A DNA stretch of 64,000 nt from Saccharomyces uvarum (lineage: Eukaryota; Ascomycota; Saccharomycetes; Saccharomycetales; Saccharomycetaceae): the NCBI GenBank assembly GCA_947243795.1, contig OX365941.1, positions 434,001-498,000 on the forward strand, read 5' to 3'. The position numbers and the translations under genes were made by a program. Below, in pieces: positions 38,490 to 49,441 of the stretch. The notes below the pieces were generated by a model, which saw nothing but the letters and a program-made list of their open reading frames with translations, ran no database searches and had not been told where the DNA came from. How positions within the stretch are numbered: the first letter of the stretch is position 1; each line of letters begins with the position of its first letter.

Positions 38490-40985
38490 ATGGCAATCAA
38501 GTCATTGGAATCATTCCTTTTCGAAAGAGGTTTAGTAGGCTCCTATGCCATTGAGGCCCTAAACAATTGTACCCTAGGTATTGATGTCAACCATTATGTT
38601 TCTAGATTGTTGACCAATAAAAGAGAGCAGTACTTGGATGCTATTGGTGGTTTCCCCACCAGTTTAAAGATGTACTTGGAAAGTGATTTGAAGATATTTA
38701 AGGACTTCAATATTACTCCTATTTTTGTCTTCAATGGAGGTTTAACTTACAATCAATTAGAAGCATCCGGTCATTTCACTGCTGCGGCTTCTGAGTCAGC
38801 TTCTATCTCACCAGCCGCTGCTTCTACCAATGGGTCCAACGCTACAACAAGATCGAACATCGAATCCGTTCTTTTACAGAGAAACAGAGGTTGGACACAA
38901 TGGAACAACTTGATTAGTTCAAACCAAAACTCTTACATCGATCAACCTATTCAACCTCAAGAGCCATTCAGACATAATACCACTATTGACTCCAAGGCAT
39001 ACCAAAATGATTTGATAGCTTTTTTCATTGAGCATGGTTATATGTACCAAGTGGCTCCATACTCTTCTTGGTTTCAACTAGCATACTTATTGAACAGCGG
39101 CTATATTGATGCCATCTACGGCCCAACTGATTGTTTGATGTTAGACTGTGTTGATAGATTCATTTTGGGCATGGAATTTCCAAACAAAGAGTTTAGATTC
39201 ATTGATAGATCAAGAGTCATGAAAGATTTGCGTTGCACTCACGAAGAATTTATTGATATTGCCATGGCTGTAGGTAATGACTTGCAACCAACAACTTTAC
39301 CACCATTGCAAATTTATCCCGTCCCTCAATTATTCGACATTGCCTTAGAAATGGTTTTGAATACAGGTACCAACTTTTATGCTTACCAATTATCTACACC
39401 CTTACAAAACGATTCGAAAGAGAACGTTCAAAGTTACCAAAAGGGCATATCTGCTTTAAGATATATGCCAGTCTTGAAAGATACCGGTAAAGTAGAACTT
39501 TTCGTCCAAGAAATTGTTGTTTCAGAGGAGGAAAACGAAAAAATCAATAAAGAAGAAAAGAAGAGTAACCTCTCTTCACCAACCTCTACATCATCCAGTG
39601 CTTCTCCTTACGTTACTGGAACTAAAACTGCCGGCGAGATGTCACCATATGAAAAATCTAGCACCAAAGAGGTTAAGAAACCAAGAGATATTCCTAATGA
39701 CGTCCATGATTTTATTGGCCAAATGTTACCTCACGAGTACTATTTCTATAGATCCATAGGGTTAGTTACTGGTAAACTATTTGACGCGGTTGTTACAGGT
39801 GTTTATCCTGAGGAGCCTCCACTAGGTGGTGGATCTGCTGCTTCCTATAGAAAGTTAGTTTCTAAATCCGTTGAGATCTTCAAGAATAAGGAAATCAACC
39901 TATTAACCCAACCAATTAACAGATACTACCAAATCAAACAGATCAAACAAGTTAAATGGTATGTGCCAAATGAACCAACCACTTTGAGTAATAGAATGTC
40001 ACCTTCCTTGTTTGAAACTATTAACCGTTTGATTATTAAAATAGAATGTTCGGCTGAAAAAGAGTTTTCTATTTCTGAGTTTATTACAGCAATCAATGCC
40101 TCCAATGATATGGCAAAAGATTTCATATCCGAAAACGTTATTTTTCCAAATTCCGTACCTGTTAAATCCAAATTGAATGCGCCCTATGATCTATTGTTAA
40201 CAAATTTTTTGAGATTACTAGTACTATTGGAATTTTTTACTTACGATTCCAAGGAGAAATCACTAAAACCTACCAAATGGGGGGAAGTCCTTTTGAAATT
40301 AAATAAGCTTGACATTGATGCTAAATATCACGAATCAGTGATCATCTTTTTAGTATACCTGAAATGCGACGTTTTGAAGCTCGACGAAGAAGCTCAGCCA
40401 CCCGCTCCTTCAGCGTTGTCTCAAGCAACTCTTCGTTCATATCCTGAGGAGTCATTGTATGTGCTATTGATTACACGTGTATTGACTTTATTTCAAGTAG
40501 AACAAAAACCATCAAACTACCATGGTCCTATTGATAAAAAGACTTTGATTTTTAGAGATCATCTTTCTTTCATAAAGGAAAACTTAAATGAACTATTTGA
40601 AGCCGTTTTAATCTCTTCCTTAACATCGGGTGAATTTAATAGATTATCACTTGATAATTTTGGTTGGGAAAAGAAGGTCGTTAGACGCTTACCGTTCAAG
40701 TTAGATTCTCCAAATACTATTATGGCCATGATGTGGGAATTCTTCCTGCAAAAATATCTTCACAATGGTAATGCTAAGAATGATGCATTATCTTTAGTTG
40801 CGACTGAATTCAATACTTATAAATCCACACCTAACCTTGACGAACAATTTGTCGAATCCCATAAATTCTTACTAGAAATTGAAAAGGTTATGCATGAGTT
40901 AAATGATGCAAAGTTGATCAAAGATAATGAGTTTAAATTGTTCACCAAAGCAATTGAATTTGCTACGACTGCCCTTTCTAGCTAA
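38490..40985 (+). CDS. MKT1: Mkt1, post-transcriptional regulator with XPG-like fold
   Basis: Mkt1 forms a complex with Pbp1 that regulates HO and other mRNAs at the translational level, and natural variants affect many quantitative traits. The product is 831 residues (830 in S. cerevisiae). The N-terminal XPG/FEN-like nuclease fold (MAIKSLESFLFERG ... GIDVNHYVSRLL, then GPTDCLMLDCVDRF) is followed by the Mkt1-specific C-terminal domains. Residue 30 is Gly (TLGIDVN), the ancestral allele, whereas the S288C reference has Asp at this site. The ATG at 38490 is the first in frame. Confidence 0.96.
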   Translation: MAIKSLESFLFERGLVGSYAIEALNNCTLGIDVNHYVSRLLTNKREQYLDAIGGFPTSLKMYLESDLKIFKDFNITPIFVFNGGLTYNQLEASGHFTAAASESASISPAAASTNGSNATTRSNIESVLLQRNRGWTQWNNLISSNQNSYIDQPIQPQEPFRHNTTIDSKAYQNDLIAFFIEHGYMYQVAPYSSWFQLAYLLNSGYIDAIYGPTDCLMLDCVDRFILGMEFPNKEFRFIDRSRVMKDLRCTHEEFIDIAMAVGNDLQPTTLPPLQIYPVPQLFDIALEMVLNTGTNFYAYQLSTPLQNDSKENVQSYQKGISALRYMPVLKDTGKVELFVQEIVVSEEENEKINKEEKKSNLSSPTSTSSSASPYVTGTKTAGEMSPYEKSSTKEVKKPRDIPNDVHDFIGQMLPHEYYFYRSIGLVTGKLFDAVVTGVYPEEPPLGGGSAASYRKLVSKSVEIFKNKEINLLTQPINRYYQIKQIKQVKWYVPNEPTTLSNRMSPSLFETINRLIIKIECSAEKEFSISEFITAINASNDMAKDFISENVIFPNSVPVKSKLNAPYDLLLTNFLRLLVLLEFFTYDSKEKSLKPTKWGEVLLKLNKLDIDAKYHESVIIFLVYLKCDVLKLDEEAQPPAPSALSQATLRSYPEESLYVLLITRVLTLFQVEQKPSNYHGPIDKKTLIFRDHLSFIKENLNELFEAVLISSLTSGEFNRLSLDNFGWEKKVVRRLPFKLDSPNTIMAMMWEFFLQKYLHNGNAKNDALSLVATEFNTYKSTPNLDEQFVESHKFLLEIEKVMHELNDAKLIKDNEFKLFTKAIEFATTALSS

Positions 40986-41422
40986 AGCAAGAGAAGAGCA
41001 TATAAAGATGGTGGAAAGCTATTGAGAGTACTGTTAATAGGGAAGGCTAGGCCAACTTTCATTAAGAAGATGGATAATTTCCATTCCCGAAGTTTAGAGT
41101 GGAACCCTTAAAACTCCATGCAAATACAGAAAATGAAAGCTTCAAAAGAAGAAAACCAATTGAGATTACGATATTAAAAACAAAGAAAAAAGCACAAGAA
41201 TTCAATAAACTACTGTATGTTTATATGACACATATTTATATACAAATATGTATAAAACATTGAACAGTAAAAAATTATGAAAGCCCACCAAAAAAAAAGG
41301 TCAGATATAAGTGTCATTTGTCGTTACTAAATAAAAATAGAGGCTCAAGCTGAAAAGTTTACGAGTAGGAAAAAACAAACGTAAATATTAAACGTACATG
41401 TATATAAAATTAGTTATTGAAA
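40986..41422. other. MKT1-END3 convergent 3' region
   Basis: A 437-base AT-rich gap between two convergent genes, with TATATA-type efficiency elements around 41215-41250 and A-tracts. I see no gene in it. Confidence 0.5.
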
Positions 41423-42472
41423 TCAATTAATTTCTGCTTGTAATGATTGCAACTCGTGCTTCTTATTGTTTAAGTAGTTCTCCAATACTTCAACCTGCTG
41501 TTCAATGTTATCCAAGTCATCAATTATCAAACTGATGTTGATGTTTTTTGAACGGTTTGAACCTCCTCGAGTCACTTCATTCTTCTTGTAATGCAAAAGA
41601 CCTTCTAACTGTTCTCTCACGTTGGCAATTTGGTCGTCTGTTAGGGTAGCATATTTTTGCTTTATATTGTTATCATCTGTAAAGACATTGCTGCTAGTGT
41701 TATTAGCATTTGAGTCGAACACGTTATCACGTACATTCTCCACTCCCCTTACAGGGTCTTTTTTCTTCGCACTTGGTTGGGAGGGCCCTAGATTATAATT
41801 CACCTGTTTTTTGTTACATATTTCTGCTAGCGAATTTGGTAAGCTTGCTGGTATGTCCGCATTCAAATCATTTCTTTGCCTCAAACAATGAATAAAGTAG
41901 AATGTGGGATCTCTATCAACTGATGGTAAATCTTGAGGATTAATTAGGCTCCAAACTTTATTCAAGTCTGTCTTGCTGATGTTGAAAAATTTTGTTGAAA
42001 GATGTGTGGATAGTTCGTTGAATGTAATAGTACCATCAGTTAGTTTTGCACAGCTTGAGTAGATTTTTTCATATTGATCCAGATCTTCTGGAGACATGTA
42101 CCAGTCTACTTTAATTTCCTTTTTTGGAGGCAAGTCTGCATTTTCTATTTGTTCACGCTTTTTTCTCTCTTTGATCAGTTTTACTTTACTTCCGGGGACT
42201 AACCAATCAGGCAATTCATCTGGGACAGAGCTGATGTTTTTATTGACCATATCAAATATTAATCTCATGCAAATGACAAATTCCTCAAAATCCAAATTAT
42301 CATCTTCATCGATATCGGCTAAGAACCAGATCTTGTTTAAAACTGAAGAATCTAGTTTAGAATTATAAAGGATTGGTAAAACTTGGTCATGGTTCACCTT
42401 GTTCTCTATTGGCTTCAAACCTGAAAAGATTTGCCAGTACTTTTTGATTTCAAATTGTTCCAGCTTGGGCAT
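41423..42472 (-). CDS. END3: EH-domain endocytic protein End3
   Basis: Component of the Pan1-Sla1-End3 coat complex that links endocytic sites to actin assembly. The 349-residue length equals S. cerevisiae. An N-terminal EH domain (about 8-105) contains the EF-hand loop [14 protein letters not shown] second, degenerate EH domain follows (about 128-225, [21 protein letters not shown]). A variable linker and a C-terminal coiled coil of about 60 residues close the protein ([20 protein letters not shown]). The upstream seven open codons begin without ATG; 42472 gives [13 protein letters not shown]. It diverges from SAL1 across 280 bases. Confidence 0.95.
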   Translation of the reverse strand: MPKLEQFEIKKYWQIFSGLKPIENKVNHDQVLPILYNSKLDSSVLNKIWFLADIDEDDNLDFEEFVICMRLIFDMVNKNISSVPDELPDWLVPGSKVKLIKERKKREQIENADLPPKKEIKVDWYMSPEDLDQYEKIYSSCAKLTDGTITFNELSTHLSTKFFNISKTDLNKVWSLINPQDLPSVDRDPTFYFIHCLRQRNDLNADIPASLPNSLAEICNKKQVNYNLGPSQPSAKKKDPVRGVENVRDNVFDSNANNTSSNVFTDDNNIKQKYATLTDDQIANVREQLEGLLHYKKNEVTRGGSNRSKNINISLIIDDLDNIEQQVEVLENYLNNKKHELQSLQAEIN

Positions 42473-42740
42473 TTTCCAATTACTTATCTTCACTTTGAAA
42501 GCCTTTTAAATACCGCACAGGAATTCTGACCAGCTTACAGTTACTCGGTTAGAGTTGGCCAATAGTTCAAAGTGTTGATGTTCTTTCCTTTATTCTTCAA
42601 GATGTTTTAGAACCATAGGGGTCCAACATCACCGTCGAATATGATATAAGGAAAAATTGCAATAATAGAAATGTAAGTTTTGTAAAAGCGATGGGAATAC
42701 AAAGTATTTGAGGTAAAAAAAAAAGACTAGATTCAGGTGA

Positions 42741-42752
42741 ATGAGGGTCTAA
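42741..42752 (+). promoter_or_regulatory. minimal upstream ORF abutting the SAL1 start
   Basis: ATG AGG GTC TAA occupies 42741-42752, and its stop codon is followed without any spacer by the SAL1 ATG at 42753. If the transcript begins upstream, initiation at the first ATG would compete with SAL1 translation. The transcription start is not visible from sequence. Confidence 0.4.
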
Positions 42753-44390
42753 ATGGTGTTAAAAGATTGTGAGACCGACAAGCAGCGAGATATAAGGTAT
42801 GCGTGTTTGTTCAAGGAACTGGATGTGAAAGGAAATGGTCAAGTAACTTTGGTTAATCTAGTGAATGCTTTCGAGAAGAACGACCATCCCCTGAAAGGTA
42901 ATGATGAGGCCATTAGGATGCTATTTACTGCAATGGATGTTAATAAGGATTCGGTTGTTGACTGGAATGACTTCAAGAAATACGCTTCCAAGGCTGAATC
43001 TCAAATTTGGAATGGTTTTCAAAGGATAGATTTAGACCATGACGGTAGGATTGGTATCAACGAAATCAATAAGTACTTGTCCGATTTGGACAAACATAAT
43101 ATATGCAATAATGAACCCAGCAAAGAAATTTCGAATGAAACGATAAATAAATTTTCGAGGTTCTTCAAATGGGCATTCATAAAGAAAAAAAGCAATATTG
43201 AGGCACAGGATTCCGCTATCCCCAAGGATGGTAACGATAACAGTCGTCCGAATCAAACAACTAGTTCAGATCCATACGTTACATATGATCAATGGAGAGA
43301 TTTCTTATTACTGATACCGAGAAAGCAAGGTTCTAGACTCCATACTGCTTATTCTTATTTTTATTTATTTAATGAAGATGTTGACCTATCTTCAGAAGGT
43401 GATGTTACTCTGATTAATGATTTCATTCGTGGATTTGGATTTTTTATTGCTGGTGGTATTTCAGGTGTCATTTCAAGGACATGTACCGCACCATTTGATA
43501 GACTAAAAGTGTTTCTTATAGCAAGAACAGATCTATCTTCGACTTTATTGAATTCAAAGACAAATGTACTTGCCAAAAACCCCAACGCTGACATAAATAA
43601 GATATCATCTCCCTTGGCGAAGGCAGTCAGAAGCCTGTATAAACAGGGCGGGATAAAGGCATTTTATGTTGGGAATGGTTTGAACGTTATCAAAGTGTTT
43701 CCAGAAAGCTCAATTAAGTTTGGTTCTTTTGAGATTACCAAAAAAATAATGACCAGGCTTGAAGGTTGCCACGACACGAAAGATCTTTCAAAGTTCTCCA
43801 CTTATATTGCTGGTGGTTTAGCTGGTATGGCAGCACAATTTTCTGTATATCCTGTAGATACTTTGAAATTCAGAATGCAATGTGCTCCCTTGGACACGAA
43901 ACTAAAGGGAAACAGACTGTTATTTCAGACGGCGAAAGACATGTTCCGGGAAGGTGGATTCAGGCTATTCTACAGAGGTGTTACAGTTGGTATCGTGGGC
44001 ATATTTCCATATGCTGCATTAGACTTGGGGACTTTTTCAGCCTTGAAAAAATGGTATATTGCTAAGCAGGCAAAGGCATTAAACTTACCGCAAGACCAGG
44101 TCACATTGAGCAATTTGATTGTGCTACCGATGGGTGCATTTAGCGGAACTGTGGGGGCTTCTGTTGTGTACCCAATTAACCTTCTGAGAACAAGATTGCA
44201 AGCGCAAGGAACATACGCTCATCCGTATGTATATAACGGTTTCAGAGACGTACTAACGAAGACCCTTGAAAGGGAAGGTTATCAAGGCCTATTCAAAGGG
44301 TTGGTTCCCACTCTAGCGAAAGTCTGTCCAGCAGTCTCAATTAGCTATTTATGTTACGAAAACTTGAAAAAATTCATGAAGCTAGAATAA
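42753..44390 (+). CDS. SAL1: Ca2+-regulated mitochondrial ATP-Mg/Pi carrier Sal1, intact
   Basis: Short Ca2+-binding mitochondrial carrier (SCaMC) that exchanges ATP-Mg for phosphate across the inner membrane. It is a suppressor of loss of the ADP/ATP carrier. The product is 545 residues. The N-terminal half has EF-hand-type loops (DVKGNGQVTLVNL, DVNKDSVVDWNDF, DLDHDGRIGINEI). The C-terminal half is a three-repeat carrier with signatures APFDRLK, YPVDTLKFRM and YPINLLRTRL; the third has Asn in the usual acidic position. The S288C reference allele is known to be frameshifted, whereas this one is whole. A four-codon upstream ORF abuts the start. Confidence 0.96.
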   Translation: MVLKDCETDKQRDIRYACLFKELDVKGNGQVTLVNLVNAFEKNDHPLKGNDEAIRMLFTAMDVNKDSVVDWNDFKKYASKAESQIWNGFQRIDLDHDGRIGINEINKYLSDLDKHNICNNEPSKEISNETINKFSRFFKWAFIKKKSNIEAQDSAIPKDGNDNSRPNQTTSSDPYVTYDQWRDFLLLIPRKQGSRLHTAYSYFYLFNEDVDLSSEGDVTLINDFIRGFGFFIAGGISGVISRTCTAPFDRLKVFLIARTDLSSTLLNSKTNVLAKNPNADINKISSPLAKAVRSLYKQGGIKAFYVGNGLNVIKVFPESSIKFGSFEITKKIMTRLEGCHDTKDLSKFSTYIAGGLAGMAAQFSVYPVDTLKFRMQCAPLDTKLKGNRLLFQTAKDMFREGGFRLFYRGVTVGIVGIFPYAALDLGTFSALKKWYIAKQAKALNLPQDQVTLSNLIVLPMGAFSGTVGASVVYPINLLRTRLQAQGTYAHPYVYNGFRDVLTKTLEREGYQGLFKGLVPTLAKVCPAVSISYLCYENLKKFMKLE

Positions 44391-44752
44391 TAATAATAAA
44401 ACATATGCATATATATCAACTAATGAATTTCCTACTTATTTATAAGCCATTACCGTGGTTGTTGGCATCTCATCAATTTGTCTTTTGTTGAAACATATTC
44501 CTTTAGAACATGTATATATTTAACACTCCAGCATATATTCGCACTTAATATACTAAATACATAAACTATGACAATAATTCAATAATTTAATCATCACTTT
44601 CGTTATTATATAGCAGAACGCGAAAAAAAAAGACGCGTCTTTTTATTTCATAATACAATAGAATGATCTCACCTCATCGTTAACTACTTGACGGAGGCAA
44701 ATAAAAGAAGCAAAAAGGAACAAGAGCTAACACCTGTGGATCTGTTTGAGCT
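44391..44752. other. SAL1-PMS1 intergenic region
   Basis: A 362-base gap, AT-rich, holding the SAL1 3' flank and the PMS1 promoter with MBF/SBF-type sites (separate entry). Confidence 0.5.
44618..44644. promoter_or_regulatory. MCB/SCB sites in a perfect 18-base palindrome upstream of PMS1
   Basis: ACGCGAAA (SCB/MCB-like) lies at 44618-44625 and ACGCGT (MCB) at 44633-44638. The MCB is the centre of a perfect palindrome, AAAAAGACGCGTCTTTTT, at 44627-44644. The distance to the PMS1 start is about 115 bases. G1/S control of mismatch repair genes through MCB elements is established in S. cerevisiae. Confidence 0.6.
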
Positions 44753-47431
44753 ATGACTCAAATCAATCAGATAAATGATATAGATGTTCACCGAATTACA
44801 TCTGGACAGGTTATCACCGATTTAACAACAGCCGTGAAAGAGCTGGTTGATAATAGTATAGATGCCAATGCAAGTCAGATTGAGATTACATTCAAGGACT
44901 ATGGCCTTGAATCCATTGAATGTTCAGACAACGGAGATGGTATAGACCCTTCAAACTATGAATTTTTGGCTTTAAAACATTACACTTCAAAAATTTCAAA
45001 ATTTCAAGACGTCGCCAAAGTAGAGACATTAGGATTTAGAGGAGAAGCATTATCCTCCTTATGTGCCATAGCAAACATGAGCGTCATAACAACGAACTTG
45101 CCACCAAGAGCAGATAGATTGGAATATGATATGGCTGGCCATGTCTCATCAAAGACAACAACGTCAAGAAATAAGGGGACCACTATACAGGTTTCACACT
45201 TATTTCATAACCTGCCTGTTAGGCAAAAGGAATTTGCCAGAACTTTTAAGCGCCAGTTTACCAAGTGCCTCACAGTCTTGCAAGGTTATGCAGTCATCAA
45301 TTCTGGCATCAAGTTCACCGTTTGGAATGTAACATCAAAGGGTAAAAAAAATCTAATCTTATCAACAATGACAAACTCGACCATGAAAAAGAATATTTCT
45401 TCCATATTTGGTGCAAATGGTGTGCGTGGACTTGAAGAAATTGATTTGGCCCTTGATTTAAACCCTTTCAAGGAGGGAATGCTTAGGAAATACGCTGACG
45501 ATCCTGATTTCTTAAACCTCGACTATAAGATACAAGTTAAAGGTTATATATCACAAAATTCTTTTGGATGTGGAAGAAATTCTAAAGATAGGCAATTTGT
45601 CTATGTTAACAAAAGACCAGTGGAGTACCATACCTTTTTAAAATGTTGCAATGAAGTTTACAGAACATTTAATAACGTTCAATTTCCAGTTGTTTTTTTG
45701 AACTTAGAATTGCCGACCAACTTGGTTGATGTGAATGTTACTCCAGATAAAAGAATGATACTGCTACATAACGAACAAATGGTCATTGATGTTTTCAAGG
45801 CAAATCTGACTGATTACTACAATGGGCAGGAATTGGCCCTTCCCAAAAGAATGTGTTCTCAACCAGAACAGCAAACTCCGAAGAGACATAGAATTGAATT
45901 CAAGGCACAAGTTGCTAACGATGAAAACATGGCGCACGGAACCATTAGGCAAAGTTATGGTGATACTGGAAACAAACATAGTGAGTCTACCCTTACACGC
46001 CGCGATAGTACACTTGAAGAAACTGATCCCCTTCTCACAAATACCGCTGATAAAAGCAAAGATACGCAACTAACTTCTATAATGGATCACGATCATGAAA
46101 TTCTGAATGATAACCTCGGTTCAGAGTGTGACGTTTCAGTCGAATCATCGCTTGCTTTGAACGAGGACAACTCAAGTACACCAGCTAAGAATTCTTCAAG
46201 CACCAGTGCGGAATTTGACGATGTTAGTACCATAAACCTAGGTGAATTTTCCAATCCCGGGTTTCAAAATTTGGTTAACACGACTAAAAAACCTAACTCT
46301 GAAAACGTTGTTGAAGAGCCTGTTTACTTTGAAATTGATGGTGAAAAGTTTCAGGAAAAAGCAACACTGTCACAAGACAACGGGTTGGTTTTCGTGGATG
46401 ATAGAGCTCACCCTCAGCCAGATAAATGCTGCCATAATGAAAGACGAGGTAGTGCTGACACGGAACAAGACGATGATAACGATTCAGTATACGCACAGAT
46501 TGAACCAGTCGAAATCAATGTTAGGACGCAATTGAGAAGCTCAAGATCGGTCAATTCAAAATCTAGTCGCTCAATATCCAAAGATAACTATAGGTCATTA
46601 ACCGATGGATTATCACACAGAAAGCTTGACGACGAAATAATAGAGTTTAATTCAAGCACAAAAGGACTTGGGGAAATAATAAAAAACGGGAGAAGGATGA
46701 GTAACATTATAAATAAAAGAAGATCACAATCACACAAAAGCCTAATTAAAAAGGAAAAGGAATTGGAGGACTTTGAAGAAGGGGAAAAGTACTTGACACT
46801 AACTGTTTCCAAAGACGATTTCAAGAAGATGGAGGTAGTCGGACAGTTTAATTTGGGATTCATTATAGTAACTAGGAAAATCGGAGATAAGTACGACCTG
46901 TTTATTGTTGACCAGCATGCAAGTGATGAAAAATATAATTTTGAAACACTACAAGCTGTGACAGTTTTCAAGTCACAAAAACTGATTATACCACAGCCAG
47001 TGGATTTAAGTGTTATCGATGAACTTACCGTTCTAGACAATCTTCCAGTTTTTGAGAAGAATGGGTTTAAATTGAAAATTGACGAAGAGGAAGAGTTTGG
47101 CTCGAGAATCAAAGTATTAAGTTTACCTACGTCCAAACAAACACTTTTTGATTTGGATGACTTCAACGAACTAATACACTTGGTTAAAGAAGACGGTGGG
47201 CTGAGAAGAGACAGCATCAGATGCTCCAAGATTCGATCTATGTTTGCAATGAGAGCATGTAGAAGTAGCATAATGATAGGTAAGCCACTGAACAGGAAGA
47301 CAATGTCTAGAGTTGTCCATAATCTCAGTGGGTTAGAAAAGCCATGGAATTGTCCCCATGGGCGCCCTACAATGAGACACTTGATGGAGTTGCGTGATTG
47401 GAACTCATTCTCGGAAGACTATAAAGTATGA
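44753..47431 (+). CDS. PMS1: mismatch repair endonuclease subunit Pms1
   Basis: MutL-family partner of Mlh1; the MutL-alpha heterodimer nicks DNA during mismatch repair. The product is 892 residues (873 in the S. cerevisiae reference). The extra length lies in the variable linker. The N-terminal GHKL ATPase has VKELVDNSIDA, SDNGDGI and TLGFRGEALSSL. A polar linker runs from about 370 to 670. The C-terminal domain carries the metal-binding endonuclease motif DQHASDEKYNFE near residue 719, plus the conserved CPHGRPTMRH near the end. The ATG at 44753 begins MTQINQINDIDVHRI as in the family. Confidence 0.97.
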   Translation: MTQINQINDIDVHRITSGQVITDLTTAVKELVDNSIDANASQIEITFKDYGLESIECSDNGDGIDPSNYEFLALKHYTSKISKFQDVAKVETLGFRGEALSSLCAIANMSVITTNLPPRADRLEYDMAGHVSSKTTTSRNKGTTIQVSHLFHNLPVRQKEFARTFKRQFTKCLTVLQGYAVINSGIKFTVWNVTSKGKKNLILSTMTNSTMKKNISSIFGANGVRGLEEIDLALDLNPFKEGMLRKYADDPDFLNLDYKIQVKGYISQNSFGCGRNSKDRQFVYVNKRPVEYHTFLKCCNEVYRTFNNVQFPVVFLNLELPTNLVDVNVTPDKRMILLHNEQMVIDVFKANLTDYYNGQELALPKRMCSQPEQQTPKRHRIEFKAQVANDENMAHGTIRQSYGDTGNKHSESTLTRRDSTLEETDPLLTNTADKSKDTQLTSIMDHDHEILNDNLGSECDVSVESSLALNEDNSSTPAKNSSSTSAEFDDVSTINLGEFSNPGFQNLVNTTKKPNSENVVEEPVYFEIDGEKFQEKATLSQDNGLVFVDDRAHPQPDKCCHNERRGSADTEQDDDNDSVYAQIEPVEINVRTQLRSSRSVNSKSSRSISKDNYRSLTDGLSHRKLDDEIIEFNSSTKGLGEIIKNGRRMSNIINKRRSQSHKSLIKKEKELEDFEEGEKYLTLTVSKDDFKKMEVVGQFNLGFIIVTRKIGDKYDLFIVDQHASDEKYNFETLQAVTVFKSQKLIIPQPVDLSVIDELTVLDNLPVFEKNGFKLKIDEEEEFGSRIKVLSLPTSKQTLFDLDDFNELIHLVKEDGGLRRDSIRCSKIRSMFAMRACRSSIMIGKPLNRKTMSRVVHNLSGLEKPWNCPHGRPTMRHLMELRDWNSFSEDYKV

Positions 47432-47622
47432 TCTATGGTCGATATTAGTTTCAGAATACATAAGGCGCGTAAATACTTTATATACAGGGTGTGATAAACA
47501 AAAATTATGCGTGTGTATTTATCCTAATCATGATCAATTTTGTATCATGGGCAAGGGTGTGAGCCGTATTTATTATGAATATGAAAAATCGGCTTTTTCC
47601 TTTCTTTATTTTGGATATTCGA

Positions 47623-48057
<435 letters not shown>

Positions 48058-48346
48058 TTAGATGGAAATCCGGTCTGATTTGCTTTCAAACTAACCCTTG
48101 CTTCTATAGCGAATACCGTTAGAAGATATATGGAGGAGATTTCAACTATTGAAATATCAACGTTAGTGTTTCTGTAATACGCACCATGACGTTAATAGTG
48201 ATAGTCCTTTCAGCGGTAATGCGCGATGCTTCTACACTTATAAAGAGGTAATATAGTTATGTAGCAAATGGTGAATGATGTTATAGCGTGACTATAGATA
48301 CATATTTGGAAGTTTTTATATTACATATAGTTTTCTTTTTTTTCTT

Positions 48347-49441
48347 TTATGCGGAGGAGGGATGCATTTCATGCAGTATTCTTTCTAATTGCTCTACATC
48401 CAGTCGTTGGATGAATAGGTTTCGAAGTAAACCGAGCATAGTGATAAAACTAGCCAGTCCCACGGGGACGACACAGAGCACGGTAATTTTATATAAATCT
48501 ATAGTTCTCTTGGTGGTGAACTTGAATGCTTTCTTGTGAGATTTCTTGGATCTTCTGGGACTTTGCGATTGCGAACTCGGGGGCCTGTTGACTGGAAACA
48601 GCCGACCATCACTGTCGTCTGAAAGAGTGTCGTAGGGAAGGACGCCGACTGCGTCTTCACCCGCTGCTACGACATGTGAGTCTTCGTCAACGTCGCCATC
48701 GCCATCGCCGTCGTCGTCGTCTGACTCTTCTCGGGCGCTGGTATCCTCTTGTACTTCGCCTTCCCGGTTTCTAAAATATTTCAGATCTGAAGTGAGATAG
48801 CTTTGCCAAATGTACACGGCCGTTAGCACACAACTAATAAGTATCCAGGTATGCAGAAAGTAGTCGAGCTCTGGAGATAAAGACGACAGTAGTAGGAGCT
48901 CTAAGGTGACGATGATCAAAGACATGGAGAACATTCTTAAAATGGCGGCCACGGTGGAGTATTTCACGATCCAGCGGACCATCAACGAGTCGAGAATGGC
49001 ATACGAGAGGTATAGAGACACCACGCACCAAAGCGAGCAGAGAAGGTATTCGGACGCTCTAGCTGTGGTCAATGCAGATAACAAGAGCGAGTCCTTGCTG
49101 TTGCCGGTCGCGACTTCTTGGCGGGATCCATCAGACGATGAGTAGTTGTCGTAAGCGCTGTTAAGCTTTTGCCAGAAGTAGGTGAAGGCATCCCTCAGCG
49201 ATTGCGGCTCGTACAGCTTGATGCTGGTGCGCATGGAGACTCTCCAGGCCTTTCGCAGCGAAGTAAAGATGTACGTCAATGGCGGTAGAAGAGATATGTC
49301 CCTGCACAGGGCCATCAGCATGTGCTGCTTGGCCGTCAAGTGGTTCAAAGACAGCGTTTTCATGGAGCTGTACGTCTTCTGAAAAGTCGCTCGGTCATAC
49401 TTGGGATACTTATTCTCATGGGGAGCCATGCTGGTAGCCAT
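48347..49441 (-). CDS. EOS1: ER membrane protein Eos1 (N-glycosylation)
   Basis: Integral ER membrane protein implicated in N-glycosylation and oxidative-stress tolerance; its mechanism is unknown. The product is 364 residues (366 in S. cerevisiae). Hydrophobic segments lie near residues 150-180 (EYLLCSLWCVVSLYLSYAIL), 190-240 (two spans around LIIVTLELLLL and TWILISCVLTAVYIW) and 320-345 (ITVLCVVPVGLASFITMLG). A strongly acidic loop (DDDDGDGDGDVDED) sits between the third and fourth. The open frame continues 97 codons upstream without an ATG, so 49441 is the start. Confidence 0.92.
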   Translation of the reverse strand: MATSMAPHENKYPKYDRATFQKTYSSMKTLSLNHLTAKQHMLMALCRDISLLPPLTYIFTSLRKAWRVSMRTSIKLYEPQSLRDAFTYFWQKLNSAYDNYSSSDGSRQEVATGNSKDSLLLSALTTARASEYLLCSLWCVVSLYLSYAILDSLMVRWIVKYSTVAAILRMFSMSLIIVTLELLLLSSLSPELDYFLHTWILISCVLTAVYIWQSYLTSDLKYFRNREGEVQEDTSAREESDDDDGDGDGDVDEDSHVVAAGEDAVGVLPYDTLSDDSDGRLFPVNRPPSSQSQSPRRSKKSHKKAFKFTTKRTIDLYKITVLCVVPVGLASFITMLGLLRNLFIQRLDVEQLERILHEMHPSSA

